From assembly GCA_051654865.1 (NCBI GenBank), contig JBOFYV010000104.1, positions 11,253-75,252 of the forward strand: 64,000 bases of DNA. The letters run 5' to 3'. The first letter of the stretch is position 1; each line of letters begins with the position of its first letter. Made by a program: the position numbers and the translations under genes. Source of the stretch: JBOFOR01 sp051654865. GTDB taxonomy: Bacteria; Bacillota; Clostridia; Peptostreptococcales; Peptostreptococcaceae. The notes beneath the pieces were generated by a model that saw only the letters and a list, made by a program, of their open reading frames with translations, did not search any database and was not told where the DNA came from. Below, piece by piece: positions 8,355 through 16,949 of the stretch.

Positions 8355-9758
8355 TTGAATAAAAGAGAGATATTTGCTAAATTACCTTCCGTTGATGAAG
8401 TACTAGGGGACTATAGAATAAAGAGTATACTAACTGAATATCCAAGAAATTTAGTTTTAGAATGTATTAGAAAGACGATAGATGTTAAGCGTAATATAAT
8501 AAAAAAATTAAAGGAAGATGAAATACAAGGCTTTGATATTACAATTGATGAAATTGTTCAGAATATAGTTGAGAGTGTTAAAACTGAATACTCTTTATCT
8601 TTAAAGAAAGTTATTAATGGAACTGGAACAGTAATTCATACAAACCTTGGAAGATCATTGTTGAGTGAAAGTATAAAGGATGAGTTATGGGAAAGTGCAT
8701 CTAGATATTCAAATTTAGAATATGATTTAGAAAAAGGTGAAAGAGGATCTAGATATTCTCATCTAACTGATATGATAAAAAGATTAACAGGTGCAGAAGA
8801 TGTACTTGTTGTAAATAATAATGCAGCTGCAGTTCTTCTTGTTTTAAGCACTATGGCAAAAGGAGGAGAGGCAATAGTTTCAAGAGGTGAACTTGTTGAA
8901 GTTGGTGGATCATTTAGAATACCTAGTATAATGGAACTAAGTGGAGCTGAACTAATTGAAGTTGGAGCTACAAATAAAACACATTTAAAAGACTATGAAA
9001 ATGCTATAAATGAAAAGACAAAGGTACTAATGAAAGTACATACAAGTAATTATAGAATTTTAGGATTTACAGAAAGTGTAGAAATAGATGAATTATCAAA
9101 TATAGGAAAAAAGTATGATATACCTGTTATTGAAGATTTAGGAAGTGGTGTATTTATAGACTTATCGAAGTATGGATTATCTTATGAACCGACTATATTA
9201 GACTCTATAAATAAAGGAGCAGATATAGTAACATTTAGTGGAGACAAGATGCTTGGAGGTCCTCAAGCAGGAATTATAATAGGTAAAAAAGAATACATAC
9301 AGAAGATGAAGAAAAATCAACTTACAAGAGCTTTAAGGGTTGATAAGTTAACAATTTGTGCATTAGAAGCTACATTAAGAATGTATTTGGATGAACAAAA
9401 AGCAATAAAGAATATCCCTACTCTAAGGATGTTAACATACACGATAGAAGAGTTAGAGGATAAAGCTAATAAATTGTTTTTAATGATTAATGAAATAGAT
9501 TTGAAGGCAGCAGTAAAGATAAATGATGGATATTCTCAAGTTGGAGGAGGATCTATGCCACTTGAAAATATAAAGTCAAAAGTTATAGAAATAATTCCTA
9601 ATAATATTTCGGTATCGTCATTAGAAAAAAAACTTAGGTTAAGTGAAGAGCATATAATAGGAAGAGTGTATGATAATAAGTATACATTAGATATAAGAAC
9701 GATTTTTGAAGATGAATTTGACGTTATTGTTGCAGAACTAAAAAAAGCTTTAATATAA
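8355..9758 (+). CDS. selA: L-seryl-tRNA(Sec) selenium transferase
   Basis: SelA is a pyridoxal-phosphate enzyme that converts seryl-tRNA(Sec) to selenocysteyl-tRNA(Sec) using selenophosphate from SelD. The typical opening NKREIFAKLPSVDEVL, the INGTGTVIHTNLGRS segment and the cofactor lysine K298 in SGDKMLGGPQAG are all present, and 467 residues is normal for the family. The TTG at 8355 is the likely start: it lies about 7 bases after the AAAGAG element and gives the usual SelA N-terminus; the in-frame GTG at 8346 overlaps that element. selB follows 24 bases downstream behind AGGGGG, so the genes form a selD-selA-selB operon. Confidence 0.96.
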   Translation: MNKREIFAKLPSVDEVLGDYRIKSILTEYPRNLVLECIRKTIDVKRNIIKKLKEDEIQGFDITIDEIVQNIVESVKTEYSLSLKKVINGTGTVIHTNLGRSLLSESIKDELWESASRYSNLEYDLEKGERGSRYSHLTDMIKRLTGAEDVLVVNNNAAAVLLVLSTMAKGGEAIVSRGELVEVGGSFRIPSIMELSGAELIEVGATNKTHLKDYENAINEKTKVLMKVHTSNYRILGFTESVEIDELSNIGKKYDIPVIEDLGSGVFIDLSKYGLSYEPTILDSINKGADIVTFSGDKMLGGPQAGIIIGKKEYIQKMKKNQLTRALRVDKLTICALEATLRMYLDEQKAIKNIPTLRMLTYTIEELEDKANKLFLMINEIDLKAAVKINDGYSQVGGGSMPLENIKSKVIEIIPNNISVSSLEKKLRLSEEHIIGRVYDNKYTLDIRTIFEDEFDVIVAELKKALI

Positions 9759-9782
9759 GAAGCATTTAATAGGGGGCAAAAT

Positions 9783-11663
9783 ATGAATAATATAGTAATA
9801 GGAACAGCTGGTCATATAGACCATGGTAAAACAACATTAATAAAAGCTCTTACAGGAAGGGATACAGATACTTTAGATGAAGAGAAAAAAAGAGGTATAT
9901 CTATAAATTTAGGATTTACATACTTTGACTTACCAAGTAATAAAAGAGCTGGTATAGTAGATGTACCAGGTCATGAGAAGTTTATAAAAAATATGTTAGC
10001 AGGAGCTTGTGGCATTGATATTGTACTTTTAGTAGTGGCAGCAGATGAAGGTGTTATGCCGCAAACCATAGAGCATTTAGATATATTAACATATTTAAAT
10101 ATAAAAAATGGAATAATAGTTCTTACTAAATGTGACAATGTAGATAATGAGTTTATAGATTTAGTAAAAGAAGATATAATAGAAAAAACTAAAAATACAT
10201 TCCTTGAAAATGTAAATATAATAGAAATAGATTCTATATCAAAAAGAGGAATAAAGGAACTTATAAATGAAATAGATAATATAAGTAATAAAATAGAAGA
10301 TAAAAATGAAGATTCACCATCAAGATTAAATATTGACAGAGCATTTTCAGTAAAAGGATTTGGAACAGTAGTTACAGGAACGTTAATTGAAGGAAAAATA
10401 AGTGTTGATGATGATCTTATAATATATCCGAGTGAAACAAAAGTAAAAATAAGAAGTATACAAGTACATAGTCAAAATGTTCAAACTGCATATGCAGGAC
10501 AAAGGACAGCTATTAATATATCTAATGTTAAAGTAGATGAGATACAAAGGGGAGATGTATTAGCAGCACAGAAGTCTTTAGAAGAATCAAGAATGTTAGA
10601 TGTTAAAGTATCGTTAGTTAATCATTCTGATAAAACTCTAAAACATTGGGATAGATTAAGATTGTATCATGGTACGAGAGAAATATTATGTAGAGCAGTA
10701 CCGTTAGATAAAGAAGAAATACAAATAGGAGAATCAGGGTATGTACAACTAAGGCTAGAGGAAAGCATAGTTGCTAAAAAAGGTGATAAATTTGTGCTTA
10801 GAAACTACTCTCCACTTCAAACTATAGGTGGAGGAGTAATAATAGATACTGTACCTAAAAAACATAAAAGATTTGATGAAAAGGTAATAGAATCTTTGAA
10901 AATAAAGGAAAAGGGTGATTTAAAAGACATCTTAGAAGAGTACTTAAAAAGAAGTTTGAATATCTATCCTACATACAAAGATATAATGAGTTATACAGGA
11001 GATAATGACATTAATATTCAAAATGCAATTGAAAAATTAATTAACGATAACAAAATAATTAATATAAATAATATGTATATGCATAAAAAACAATATGAGC
11101 AACTTAAGACAAAGACTATTGAAGTTCTAACAGAATATCATAAAAAATATAGATTAAGAAAAGGGATCTTAAAAGAAGAGCTAAGATCAAGAGTAGAAAG
11201 TAAATTTAAAACTAGAGAAATAGATATTTTACTTAGTAGATATAGTGATGATGAAATTATAAAAGTAGTAGACAACTATGTATCTTTAATTTCTCATGAA
11301 GTTAAGTTGAATAATAAGCAAAATGAAATAAAACAGCAGATAGAATGTAGACTTAAATCCTGTGGATTATCATCTCTTCTAACAATAAAAGAGGTTTGCG
11401 AAAATCATTACTTTGAAGAAGTATTAGAATATATGATAGGCGATAGTATAGAAAAAATAGATGATATATATATAATGGATAAAGGTATATATGAAAATGC
11501 GAAAAACGAATTAGTTAATTATTTGAATAAAAATAATGAAATAACTCTAGGTGAATATAGAGATATTACAAATTCAAGTAGAAAAGTATGTATGGCAATG
11601 CTAGAAAACTTTGATAGAAATAAAGTAACAAGACGAAATGATAATATAAGAATGCTATATTAG
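9783..11663 (+). CDS. selB: Selenocysteine-specific elongation factor SelB
   Basis: SelB is the GTPase that delivers Sec-tRNA(Sec) to ribosomes paused at a UGA followed by a SECIS hairpin. GTP-binding motifs are clear near the N-terminus: GHIDHGKTT, DVPGHEKFIKNM and TKCD. Beta-barrel domains follow to about residue 345. The remaining ~280 residues are helical and contain the winged-helix repeats typical of the SECIS-binding tail. The length of 626 residues is normal. It is the last gene of the selDAB operon; a bidirectional terminator separates it from the convergent apbE. Confidence 0.96.
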   Translation: MNNIVIGTAGHIDHGKTTLIKALTGRDTDTLDEEKKRGISINLGFTYFDLPSNKRAGIVDVPGHEKFIKNMLAGACGIDIVLLVVAADEGVMPQTIEHLDILTYLNIKNGIIVLTKCDNVDNEFIDLVKEDIIEKTKNTFLENVNIIEIDSISKRGIKELINEIDNISNKIEDKNEDSPSRLNIDRAFSVKGFGTVVTGTLIEGKISVDDDLIIYPSETKVKIRSIQVHSQNVQTAYAGQRTAINISNVKVDEIQRGDVLAAQKSLEESRMLDVKVSLVNHSDKTLKHWDRLRLYHGTREILCRAVPLDKEEIQIGESGYVQLRLEESIVAKKGDKFVLRNYSPLQTIGGGVIIDTVPKKHKRFDEKVIESLKIKEKGDLKDILEEYLKRSLNIYPTYKDIMSYTGDNDINIQNAIEKLINDNKIININNMYMHKKQYEQLKTKTIEVLTEYHKKYRLRKGILKEELRSRVESKFKTREIDILLSRYSDDEIIKVVDNYVSLISHEVKLNNKQNEIKQQIECRLKSCGLSSLLTIKEVCENHYFEEVLEYMIGDSIEKIDDIYIMDKGIYENAKNELVNYLNKNNEITLGEYRDITNSSRKVCMAMLENFDRNKVTRRNDNIRMLY

Positions 11664-11670
11664 TATAAAT

Positions 11671-11719
11671 GAAGCTGACTACAATTAATTTATAAAATTA
11701 TTGTAATCAGCTTTATTTT
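11671..11719. terminator. Bidirectional terminator between selB and apbE
   Basis: AAGCTGACTACAAT pairs almost perfectly with ATTGTAATCAGCTT, leaving one bulge or mismatch and a 14-base AT-rich loop, followed by TTATTTTA. It lies between the convergent ends of selB and apbE. Confidence 0.85.
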
Positions 11720-11722
11720 AAA

Positions 11723-12769
11723 TTAGTTGGCAATTATAAAGTTGTTGTCTGTAATTGTAAAATCATTTTTTATATTTTTAGAAAGATAAACCTTTTTGTC
11801 TTTTGTTATGAAAATTGCATCTATATGATCTAGACTATTAATAAGTTTGAGTCCTTTACCAACACCTAGGCCAAAGGCGGTAGTTGAAAGAGCGTCACAG
11901 TTTATAGATTTATTTGAAATGATTGTAACACTACTTAAATTATTTTCAAAAGGATAACCAGTAAATGGACTAAGCATATGGTGATAAATTTTATTATTCT
12001 TTTCTATGTACCTTTCATATATACCAGATGTAACAACTGATGTATTAGATGCTAATATTGTACCAATGGCATTTCCTCTGGGTTTTGTAGGATCTTGAAT
12101 ACCTATATTAAAGGGTGTATTTTTTTCTTTAAAACCAAGAGTGTATATGTTTCCACCTAAATTTACAACGGCTTTATCAACACCTTCTTCTTTTAAATAA
12201 GCTACTATTTTATCAGCAGCAAAACCTTTGGCTATTCCCCCTAAATCAATACTCATATTTTTATTATTCAACTTAACTGAAAGATTATCTCTATCTAAAA
12301 TAATATCCTTATAGTTTACAAGGGGAGTTTTACTTTCTATTTCAACATCAGATGGAACTTTAGCCTTATCAGAACCAATTCCCCATAAATCTACTATAGG
12401 TCCAATCGTAATATCAAAAACCCCATCTGATAGTTCTGAATACTTTATAGCTGATGAAATAACATAAAATGTATCCTTAGAAACTTTTACAAAGCTACTA
12501 CCAGCATTTTGATTTATCTTATTCACCTCACTAGTTTTTATATGTTTGCTCATTTTGCTATCAATATCATTTAGCATTTTTCCGCATTCATCAAGTAATT
12601 TATTACTTTTATTTTCACTCAAATTGAATATTTCAATTTCGTTTATAGTTCCCAATGAAAAATAATCTTTTGAGTAAGAATTATTATTATTTTTTGAATT
12701 GTAGACATATAGTCCAATACCGAGTAAAATAATTATTACAAAAACAAGTGTTAAATTTTTACTCTTCAT
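11723..12769 (-). CDS. apbE: FAD:protein FMN transferase (ApbE family)
   Basis: ApbE enzymes attach FMN covalently to threonine residues of extracytoplasmic flavoproteins such as RnfG/RnfD or NqrC. The 348-residue product has the family motifs SDGVFDITIGPIVDLWGIG, DLGGIAKGFAADKIV and VNLGGNIYTLG, plus the late STTAFGLGV region. The N-terminus (LTLVFVIIILLGIGLYVY) is a membrane anchor without a lipobox cysteine, so this copy is probably tethered by an uncleaved helix and not by lipid. It is transcribed leftward, opposite to selB and ung. Its target is not encoded here; the Rnf complex is a usual partner in clostridia, but that is inference. Confidence 0.92.
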   Translation of the reverse strand: MKSKNLTLVFVIIILLGIGLYVYNSKNNNNSYSKDYFSLGTINEIEIFNLSENKSNKLLDECGKMLNDIDSKMSKHIKTSEVNKINQNAGSSFVKVSKDTFYVISSAIKYSELSDGVFDITIGPIVDLWGIGSDKAKVPSDVEIESKTPLVNYKDIILDRDNLSVKLNNKNMSIDLGGIAKGFAADKIVAYLKEEGVDKAVVNLGGNIYTLGFKEKNTPFNIGIQDPTKPRGNAIGTILASNTSVVTSGIYERYIEKNNKIYHHMLSPFTGYPFENNLSSVTIISNKSINCDALSTTAFGLGVGKGLKLINSLDHIDAIFITKDKKVYLSKNIKNDFTITDNNFIIAN

Positions 12770-12803
12770 AATATATCCCCCTAATAAAAATATGTTATAT
12801 TAA

Positions 12804-12812
12804 ATTATAGCA
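12804..12812 (-). promoter_or_regulatory. Extended -10 promoter candidate for apbE
   Basis: On the minus strand the bases read TGCTATAAT, an extended -10 element placed 35 bases before the apbE start. No good -35 box is seen, as expected for the extended -10 class. Confidence 0.45.
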
Positions 12813-12944
12813 TAGTTTATTAAAAGGATAGGTAGTAATAAATAAGATTATTTTGCTAGGAATAAACTGTTAGATAAATTCTAAAACTACATATGAAATA
12901 TAAAGTTATGTATGAGATTAATTAAATATAAAGCAGGTGAATAT

Positions 12945-13619
12945 ATGGTAGACTTAGGTAATGACTGGAATGAGTTATTAGAAAGTGAATTTAAGAAAGA
13001 ATATTATTTAAAGTTGAGAGAATTTTTAAAAGAAGAATATAGTACTAGAGTTATATATCCTAGTATGTATAATATATTTGAGGCATTAAGACATACGTCA
13101 TATAAAGATACAAAAGTATTGATTTTAGGACAAGATCCCTATCATGGAGAAAATCAGGCTCATGGATTGGCATTTTCAGTTCAACCTCAAATAAAAACAC
13201 CTCCATCATTATTAAATATGTATAAGGAGTTAAGAGACGACATAGGTTGTTTTATACCTAATAATGGGTATCTAATACCATGGGCAGACCAAGGTGTTTT
13301 GCTACTAAACACAGCATTAACAGTTAGAGCGAATGAAGCTAACTCTCATAGAAATAAAGGTTGGGAAGTATTCACAGACAGAATAATTGAACTTTTAAAC
13401 GAAAGGGATGAGCCGGTAATATTTGTTTTATGGGGGGCTAATGCAAGAAAGAAAAAAGAGCTTATAGATTTAAAACGACACTATGTATTAGAATCTCCAC
13501 ACCCAAGTCCATTGTCAGCTAGTAGAGGATTTTTTGGATGCAAGCACTTTTCTAAGGTTAATGAAATATTAACTCAATTGAATAAAGTTCCAATAAATTG
13601 GCAAATAGAAAATATATAA
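12945..13619 (+). CDS. ung: Uracil-DNA glycosylase, family 1
   Basis: UDG removes uracil arising from cytosine deamination or dUMP incorporation, the first step of base excision repair. The water-activating loop LGQDPYHGENQAHG and the DNA-intercalation motif SPHPSPLSA are intact. The ATG at 12945 is chosen over an in-frame ATG at 12912 because AGGTGA lies just before it and the resulting 224 residues match the normal family length, whereas the upstream 11 residues resemble nothing in UDG. The gene is followed by its own strong terminator. Confidence 0.96.
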   Translation: MVDLGNDWNELLESEFKKEYYLKLREFLKEEYSTRVIYPSMYNIFEALRHTSYKDTKVLILGQDPYHGENQAHGLAFSVQPQIKTPPSLLNMYKELRDDIGCFIPNNGYLIPWADQGVLLLNTALTVRANEANSHRNKGWEVFTDRIIELLNERDEPVIFVLWGANARKKKELIDLKRHYVLESPHPSPLSASRGFFGCKHFSKVNEILTQLNKVPINWQIENI

Positions 13620-13620
13620 A

Positions 13621-13667
13621 AAACACCACTATACAGATTATAAAAATTTCGTATAGTGGTGTTTTTT
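13621..13667 (+). terminator. Terminator after ung
   Basis: A perfect 13-bp stem, AACACCACTATAC with GTATAGTGGTGTT, is followed by a run of Ts. It starts just after the ung stop codon. Confidence 0.92.
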
Positions 13668-13760
13668 ATATAAACAAAGCGAAACTTGTTATAACCTATG
13701 TAACAAAAAGTAGAAAAATGAATAAAATAATATAGAGATAGAATAAAGAAGGTGAGATAT

Positions 13761-14081
13761 ATGGGCATTTATATAATAAATTCGAAAAAGGTAAATGAAA
13801 TGCTACAAAAAGAAGAATTTGAATTAATAGTAGATTTAAGAGAAAGAGAACATTATGATAAAGGGCATTTAAAAAATGCAATAAATATACCTATAAATCA
13901 CATTATAGATAATCTAGATTACTTAAATGAATATAAAAACGCTAAAATATTACTGTATTGTGGTATAGGTAGTCAAAGTAAAAGTACAGCAAAAGTACTA
14001 GCCCTTAACGGGTATGAATATGTATATAGTTTAGCCAATGGGATAAAAAGTTATAACTATGAACTTGTTACAAGTGAATAA
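13761..14081 (+). CDS. Single-domain rhodanese-like protein
   Basis: The 106-residue product is one rhodanese domain. It has VDLREREHYDKGHLKNAINIP near the start and the active-site loop YCGIGSQSKSTA, whose cysteine would carry a persulfide. Such proteins transfer sulfane sulfur, or occasionally selenium, to an acceptor. The ATG at 13761 is preferred because AAGGTGAG precedes it; the in-frame GTG at 13752 overlaps that site. It lies alone between terminators, inside the interval separating selB from tRNA-Sec, but nothing else ties it to selenium. The physiological acceptor is unknown. Confidence 0.88.
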   Translation: MGIYIINSKKVNEMLQKEEFELIVDLREREHYDKGHLKNAINIPINHIIDNLDYLNEYKNAKILLYCGIGSQSKSTAKVLALNGYEYVYSLANGIKSYNYELVTSE

Positions 14082-14089
14082 ATAAAATA

Positions 14090-14134
14090 AAGAATGTGCT
14101 TAACTGCTAAACTTAGCTAAAGGCACATTCTTAA
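14090..14134 (+). terminator. Terminator-like hairpin after the rhodanese gene
   Basis: AAGAATGTGC and GCACATTCTT form a perfect 10-bp stem around a 23-base loop. The T tract is weak and broken (TTAAATTT), so termination may be incomplete. Confidence 0.7.
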
Positions 14135-14146
14135 ATTTATGTCAAG

Positions 14147-14175
14147 TTGACAGAAAAAATCAAAAAAGTTACAAT
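14147..14175 (+). promoter_or_regulatory. Sigma-A promoter for the 3D-domain gene
   Basis: A consensus -35 box TTGACA (14147-14152) and a -10 box TACAAT (14170-14175) are 17 bases apart, about 70 bases before the start codon. This is close to the ideal housekeeping promoter. Confidence 0.8.
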
Positions 14176-14242
14176 CCATATGACAATAAAATAATACGAA
14201 AAATTTGCCTTAAAAGATAAGTGGCCATAGGAGGAGAATATT

Positions 14243-14800
14243 ATGAATTTGAAAAATAATAAAATAATAAAAGTGCTAGGGCTGACCGGTATATTATCTA
14301 TAGGAATTTTATCGGGTTATAAAGAGTTAAATAAAGAAGTAACTTTAATGTTAAAAGGTGAAGAAAGAACGGTATCTATATTTAAACCTAATGTTAAAGA
14401 AAACAAAGAAGAACAAAAAATAAAATATAATAATAGTGATATAGTTAAAAAAGGAACTGAAGTTGAAACTCAAATGTCACTATCGAGAGGTATTAGTTCA
14501 AGAGTACAAGTGGATCAATTATCAAATAATAGTAATAAAACTATGTCTGTGGTAGCTACTGCGTATACGGGAGATAGTATAACGTCTACAGGAACAACTC
14601 CTAAGTGGGGTACAATAGCTGTTGATCCAAATGTGATACCATATGGAACTGAAGTTTATATACCACAATTTGATATGATATTTATAGCAGAAGACACGGG
14701 AAGTTCTATAAAAGAAAACAAGATAGATATATATATGCAAGATGAAGTTAAAGTAAAGAAATGGGGAAGGAAGACTATAGAAATATATATAATAGGATAG
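14243..14800 (+). CDS. 3D-domain (RlpA/MltA-like barrel) cell-wall protein
   Basis: The C-terminal ~90 residues form a 3D domain, named for three conserved aspartates, with VVATAYTGDS, then WGTIAVDPNVIPYGT, AEDTGSSIK and KIDIYM. In Gram-positive bacteria this fold occurs in resuscitation-promoting-factor-like and YocH-type proteins that cleave or bind peptidoglycan. The N-terminus has one hydrophobic segment (VLGLTGILSIGILSG), a signal or anchor, followed by a charged linker to about residue 95. No LysM or G5 domain is present, so the protein is a minimal 185-residue version. The start follows TAGGAGGAG. It has its own consensus promoter and terminator, so it is monocistronic. Lytic activity is inferred from the family. 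Confidence 0.85.
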   Translation: MNLKNNKIIKVLGLTGILSIGILSGYKELNKEVTLMLKGEERTVSIFKPNVKENKEEQKIKYNNSDIVKKGTEVETQMSLSRGISSRVQVDQLSNNSNKTMSVVATAYTGDSITSTGTTPKWGTIAVDPNVIPYGTEVYIPQFDMIFIAEDTGSSIKENKIDIYMQDEVKVKKWGRKTIEIYIIG

Positions 14801-14821
14801 CTGTATGTTATCCTATTTTTA
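14791..14821 (+). terminator. Terminator after the 3D-domain gene
   Basis: ATAGGATA and TATCCTAT pair around a short loop and are followed by TTTTT. The left arm overlaps the stop codon. Confidence 0.8.
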
Positions 14822-14871
14822 TGGATAATAGAGTTAGATTGAACAAAAAATGTAAATATTTTAAACAAAAA

Positions 14872-14900
14872 TTGCAAATAATAAAGATTGATGTTATAAT
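14872..14900 (+). promoter_or_regulatory. Promoter of tRNA-Sec
   Basis: TTGCAA (14872-14877) and TATAAT (14895-14900) are separated by 17 bases and end 14 bases before the tRNA 5' end. The tRNA therefore has its own promoter, independent of the selDAB operon. Confidence 0.75.
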
Positions 14901-14914
14901 AATAATATAAATAT

Positions 14915-15011
14915 GGGGGTGGATGGGTTCTGGTGTGCCCTCTAGTCTTCAAAACTAGTATGAGGAGTTAGTAGCTTCTTGGGTGGGTTCGATTCCCACG
15001 CATTCCCGCCA
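14915..15011 (+). tRNA. selC: tRNA-Sec (anticodon UCA)
   Basis: The 97-base gene folds with an anticodon arm CTAGT-CTTCAAA-ACTAG whose loop reads UCA, pairing with UGA. It has a long variable arm of about 20 bases, a T arm GTGGG-TTCGATT-CCCAC, and an encoded 3' CCA. The acceptor pairs GGGGGTG with CATTCCC using two G-U pairs; the eighth position looks unpaired (G opposite G). Length, long variable arm and anticodon together identify selenocysteine tRNA. It supplies the adaptor for UGA in selD and any other selenoproteins of the genome. Confidence 0.95.
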
Positions 15012-15022
15012 ATATATTAAAC

Positions 15023-15052
15023 AAAAAAGTCTCTTAATTGATGACTTTTTTT
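15023..15052 (+). terminator. Weak terminator after tRNA-Sec
   Basis: AAAAAAGTC and GACTTTTTT flank an 11-base loop directly after the tRNA. The stem has only three strong pairs plus A-U pairs, but the T tract fits intrinsic termination. Confidence 0.6.
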
Positions 15053-15099
15053 ATTTATTAAAAAAAGAACTTTAATCAGTTCTTTTTTTAATAAATAAA
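15050..15099. repeat. Perfect 22-bp inverted repeat, likely bidirectional terminator
   Basis: Two 22-base arms (15050-15071 and 15078-15099) are exact reverse complements around the loop TTAATC. Each arm contains the core AAAAAAAGAACT or its complement, so both strands end the hairpin core with seven Ts. It works in either direction and stands between tRNA-Sec and tcdA. Confidence 0.8.
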
Positions 15100-15206
15100 G
15101 TAATTTGAGATATGAATTAGTATAATGGAATTATATATTCACGAATTTTAAAGTGCTTAAATACATAAAATATAAATTATCAAAATAAAATTAGGAGCAG
15201 ATATTA

Positions 15207-15914
15207 ATGGATAACAATTTCACAACAAGAACAGGCTTAATAATAGGAGATGAAGGTATAGAAAAATTAAAAAACTCTAATGTAATTGTATTTGGAGTAG
15301 GAGGAGTAGGAAGTTTTGCAGCAGAAGCAATAGCAAGAGCTGGAGTCGGCAATCTTACAATCGTTGATTTTGATGATGTTGATATAACAAATATCAATAG
15401 ACAACTTCCTGCGCTTCATTCAACCGTAGGTAGACTTAAAGTTGATGTAATGAAAGAAAGAATAGTAGATATTAATCCTAATATAAATATTAAGGCAATA
15501 AATGAAACCTATAATAAGGAAACTAGTGAGAAAATATTAACAGAAAACTATGATTATGTAGTTGATGCTATAGATATGGTGACTTCAAAAATACATTTAA
15601 TAGAAACGTGCAACAAAAGAGGATTTGAAATAATAAGTTCTATGGGAATGGGAAATAAAATAGATCCTACAAAAATAGTTGTAACTGATATATATAAAAC
15701 TAGTATGTGTCCCTTAGCAAAAGTAATGAGAAAAGAACTAAGAGATAGAAAAGTAAAAAAATTAAAAGTTGTTTATTCAACAGAGCAGCCAAAGGAATTA
15801 AAGAAGAAAATTTTAAATGGAAAAAAAGTAACTCCAGGAAGCATATCTTTTGTACCATCAGTAGGAGGACTTACAATAGCATCAGTAGTAATAAATGATT
15901 TACTTAATAAATAA
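15207..15914 (+). CDS. tcdA: tRNA threonylcarbamoyladenosine dehydratase (TcdA/CsdL)
   Basis: TcdA is an E1-like enzyme that cyclises the t6A base at position 37 of ANN-decoding tRNAs to ct6A. The 235-residue product has the dinucleotide/ATP-binding loop VFGVGGVGSFAAEAIARAG, VDFDDVDITNINRQLPA with its conserved Asn-Arg pair, and the late SMGMGNKIDPTKI motif typical of TcdA and not ThiF or MoeB. The zinc-binding cysteines of ThiF are absent, as expected. The ATG follows TAGGAG. It converges on the downstream metallo-hydrolase gene, with a shared terminator between them. Confidence 0.92.
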   Translation: MDNNFTTRTGLIIGDEGIEKLKNSNVIVFGVGGVGSFAAEAIARAGVGNLTIVDFDDVDITNINRQLPALHSTVGRLKVDVMKERIVDINPNINIKAINETYNKETSEKILTENYDYVVDAIDMVTSKIHLIETCNKRGFEIISSMGMGNKIDPTKIVVTDIYKTSMCPLAKVMRKELRDRKVKKLKVVYSTEQPKELKKKILNGKKVTPGSISFVPSVGGLTIASVVINDLLNK

Positions 15915-15916
15915 AA

Positions 15917-15950
15917 AATGAGGAATAGAGAAAATCTATTCCTTATTTTT
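15917..15950. terminator. Bidirectional terminator between tcdA and the metallo-hydrolase gene
   Basis: AGGAATAGA and TCTATTCCT form a 9-bp stem around GAAAA, flanked by A-rich and T-rich runs. It overlaps the last codons of the leftward gene. Confidence 0.85.
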
Positions 15951-16781
15951 ATTTAAATAATCTTTCTTTGTAAAGATAGTATTGCCATCACTATAAAAAA
16001 TCATATCTCCAGTTAAGTCAGTTCTATAAGTAGCTATATTATTAGATAACAAATTATCGAGCACTTTTTTATGAGGATGACCATATTGATTCTTATATCC
16101 ACAAGATATAACTGCAATATCAGGTGTGGTAGCTTTCAAAAAAACATCACTAGTTGAGGTACTACTACCATGGTGGCCTACTTTTAAAAAATCTACATCA
16201 TCTACATCAAAGCTATCTATAATATCGAATTCATTAGAAGTAGTTGCATCTCCAGTAAATAAAAAAGATTTATTATTATAGTTTAATTTAAAAACTATTG
16301 AGTTTGGATTATTGTCCTCTTGGATATAAGATGGTGATAATACTGTTAACTCTATATTATTATCTAATTTTTTTATATTACCTTTCTCAAAGTATTCAAT
16401 CTCTATGTTTTTATTTAAACAAGAAGTTAATAAGTTTTTAAAAGCATCAGAACTTGATGTTTGTTCAGGTGTATAAACAGATTTAACATTAAAATCATCT
16501 ATAACATTATCTAGACTACCAATATGATCTGAATCAAGGTGAGTTGCAATAATCATATCTATAGATTTAATTTTATGCTTCTTTAAGTAAGAGCGAACTA
16601 TACTATAGCTATCTTCATTACCTCCATCTACAAGAATATTAGCATTTGTAGGTGTTTGTATTAAGATACTATCACCTTGTCCAACATCGATAATATGAAC
16701 TGATAAGTAGGAATCTTTGTAACAACCGGTAAAAAGTGGTATTATTATAATTATTAGAATATAAAATTTAAATTTAGACAA
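15936..16781 (-). CDS. Secreted ComEC-type metallo-beta-lactamase lipoprotein
   Basis: The 281-residue protein starts with a hydrophobic stretch ending in the lipobox LFTGC, so it is probably lipid-anchored on the outer face of the membrane. The rest is a metallo-beta-lactamase domain of the type found at the C-terminus of ComEC: VHIIDVGQGDSILIQ, the metal site THLDSDHIGS, LFTGDAT and VGHHGSSTS. Such domains are thought to be phosphodiesterases that degrade the non-imported DNA strand. The comEC gene at 19142 lacks this domain, so the two could be a split ComEC. The start is TTG at 16781, 5 bases after an AGAGAGGTG site. An alternative is an unrelated secreted nuclease. Confidence 0.85.
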   Translation of the reverse strand: MSKFKFYILIIIIIPLFTGCYKDSYLSVHIIDVGQGDSILIQTPTNANILVDGGNEDSYSIVRSYLKKHKIKSIDMIIATHLDSDHIGSLDNVIDDFNVKSVYTPEQTSSSDAFKNLLTSCLNKNIEIEYFEKGNIKKLDNNIELTVLSPSYIQEDNNPNSIVFKLNYNNKSFLFTGDATTSNEFDIIDSFDVDDVDFLKVGHHGSSTSTSDVFLKATTPDIAVISCGYKNQYGHPHKKVLDNLLSNNIATYRTDLTGDMIFYSDGNTIFTKKDYLNKNKE

Positions 16782-16949
16782 AAAGCACCTCTCTGATTAT
16801 ATGTTTATATAAAATGTAACTTGGGTAATATAATTTAGTATGATGTATCATTTAAGAGTTTAAACAATAAAATAAAATGTAATTCAAATTAAGATATAAA
16901 TTATAAAAAATAATATCGAAAGATATTTTAGCAATAATAGGAGGATTTT

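Noticed and set aside
12912..12944. Longer N-terminus for ung
   Set aside because: The ATG at 12945 has the ribosome binding site and gives the normal length.
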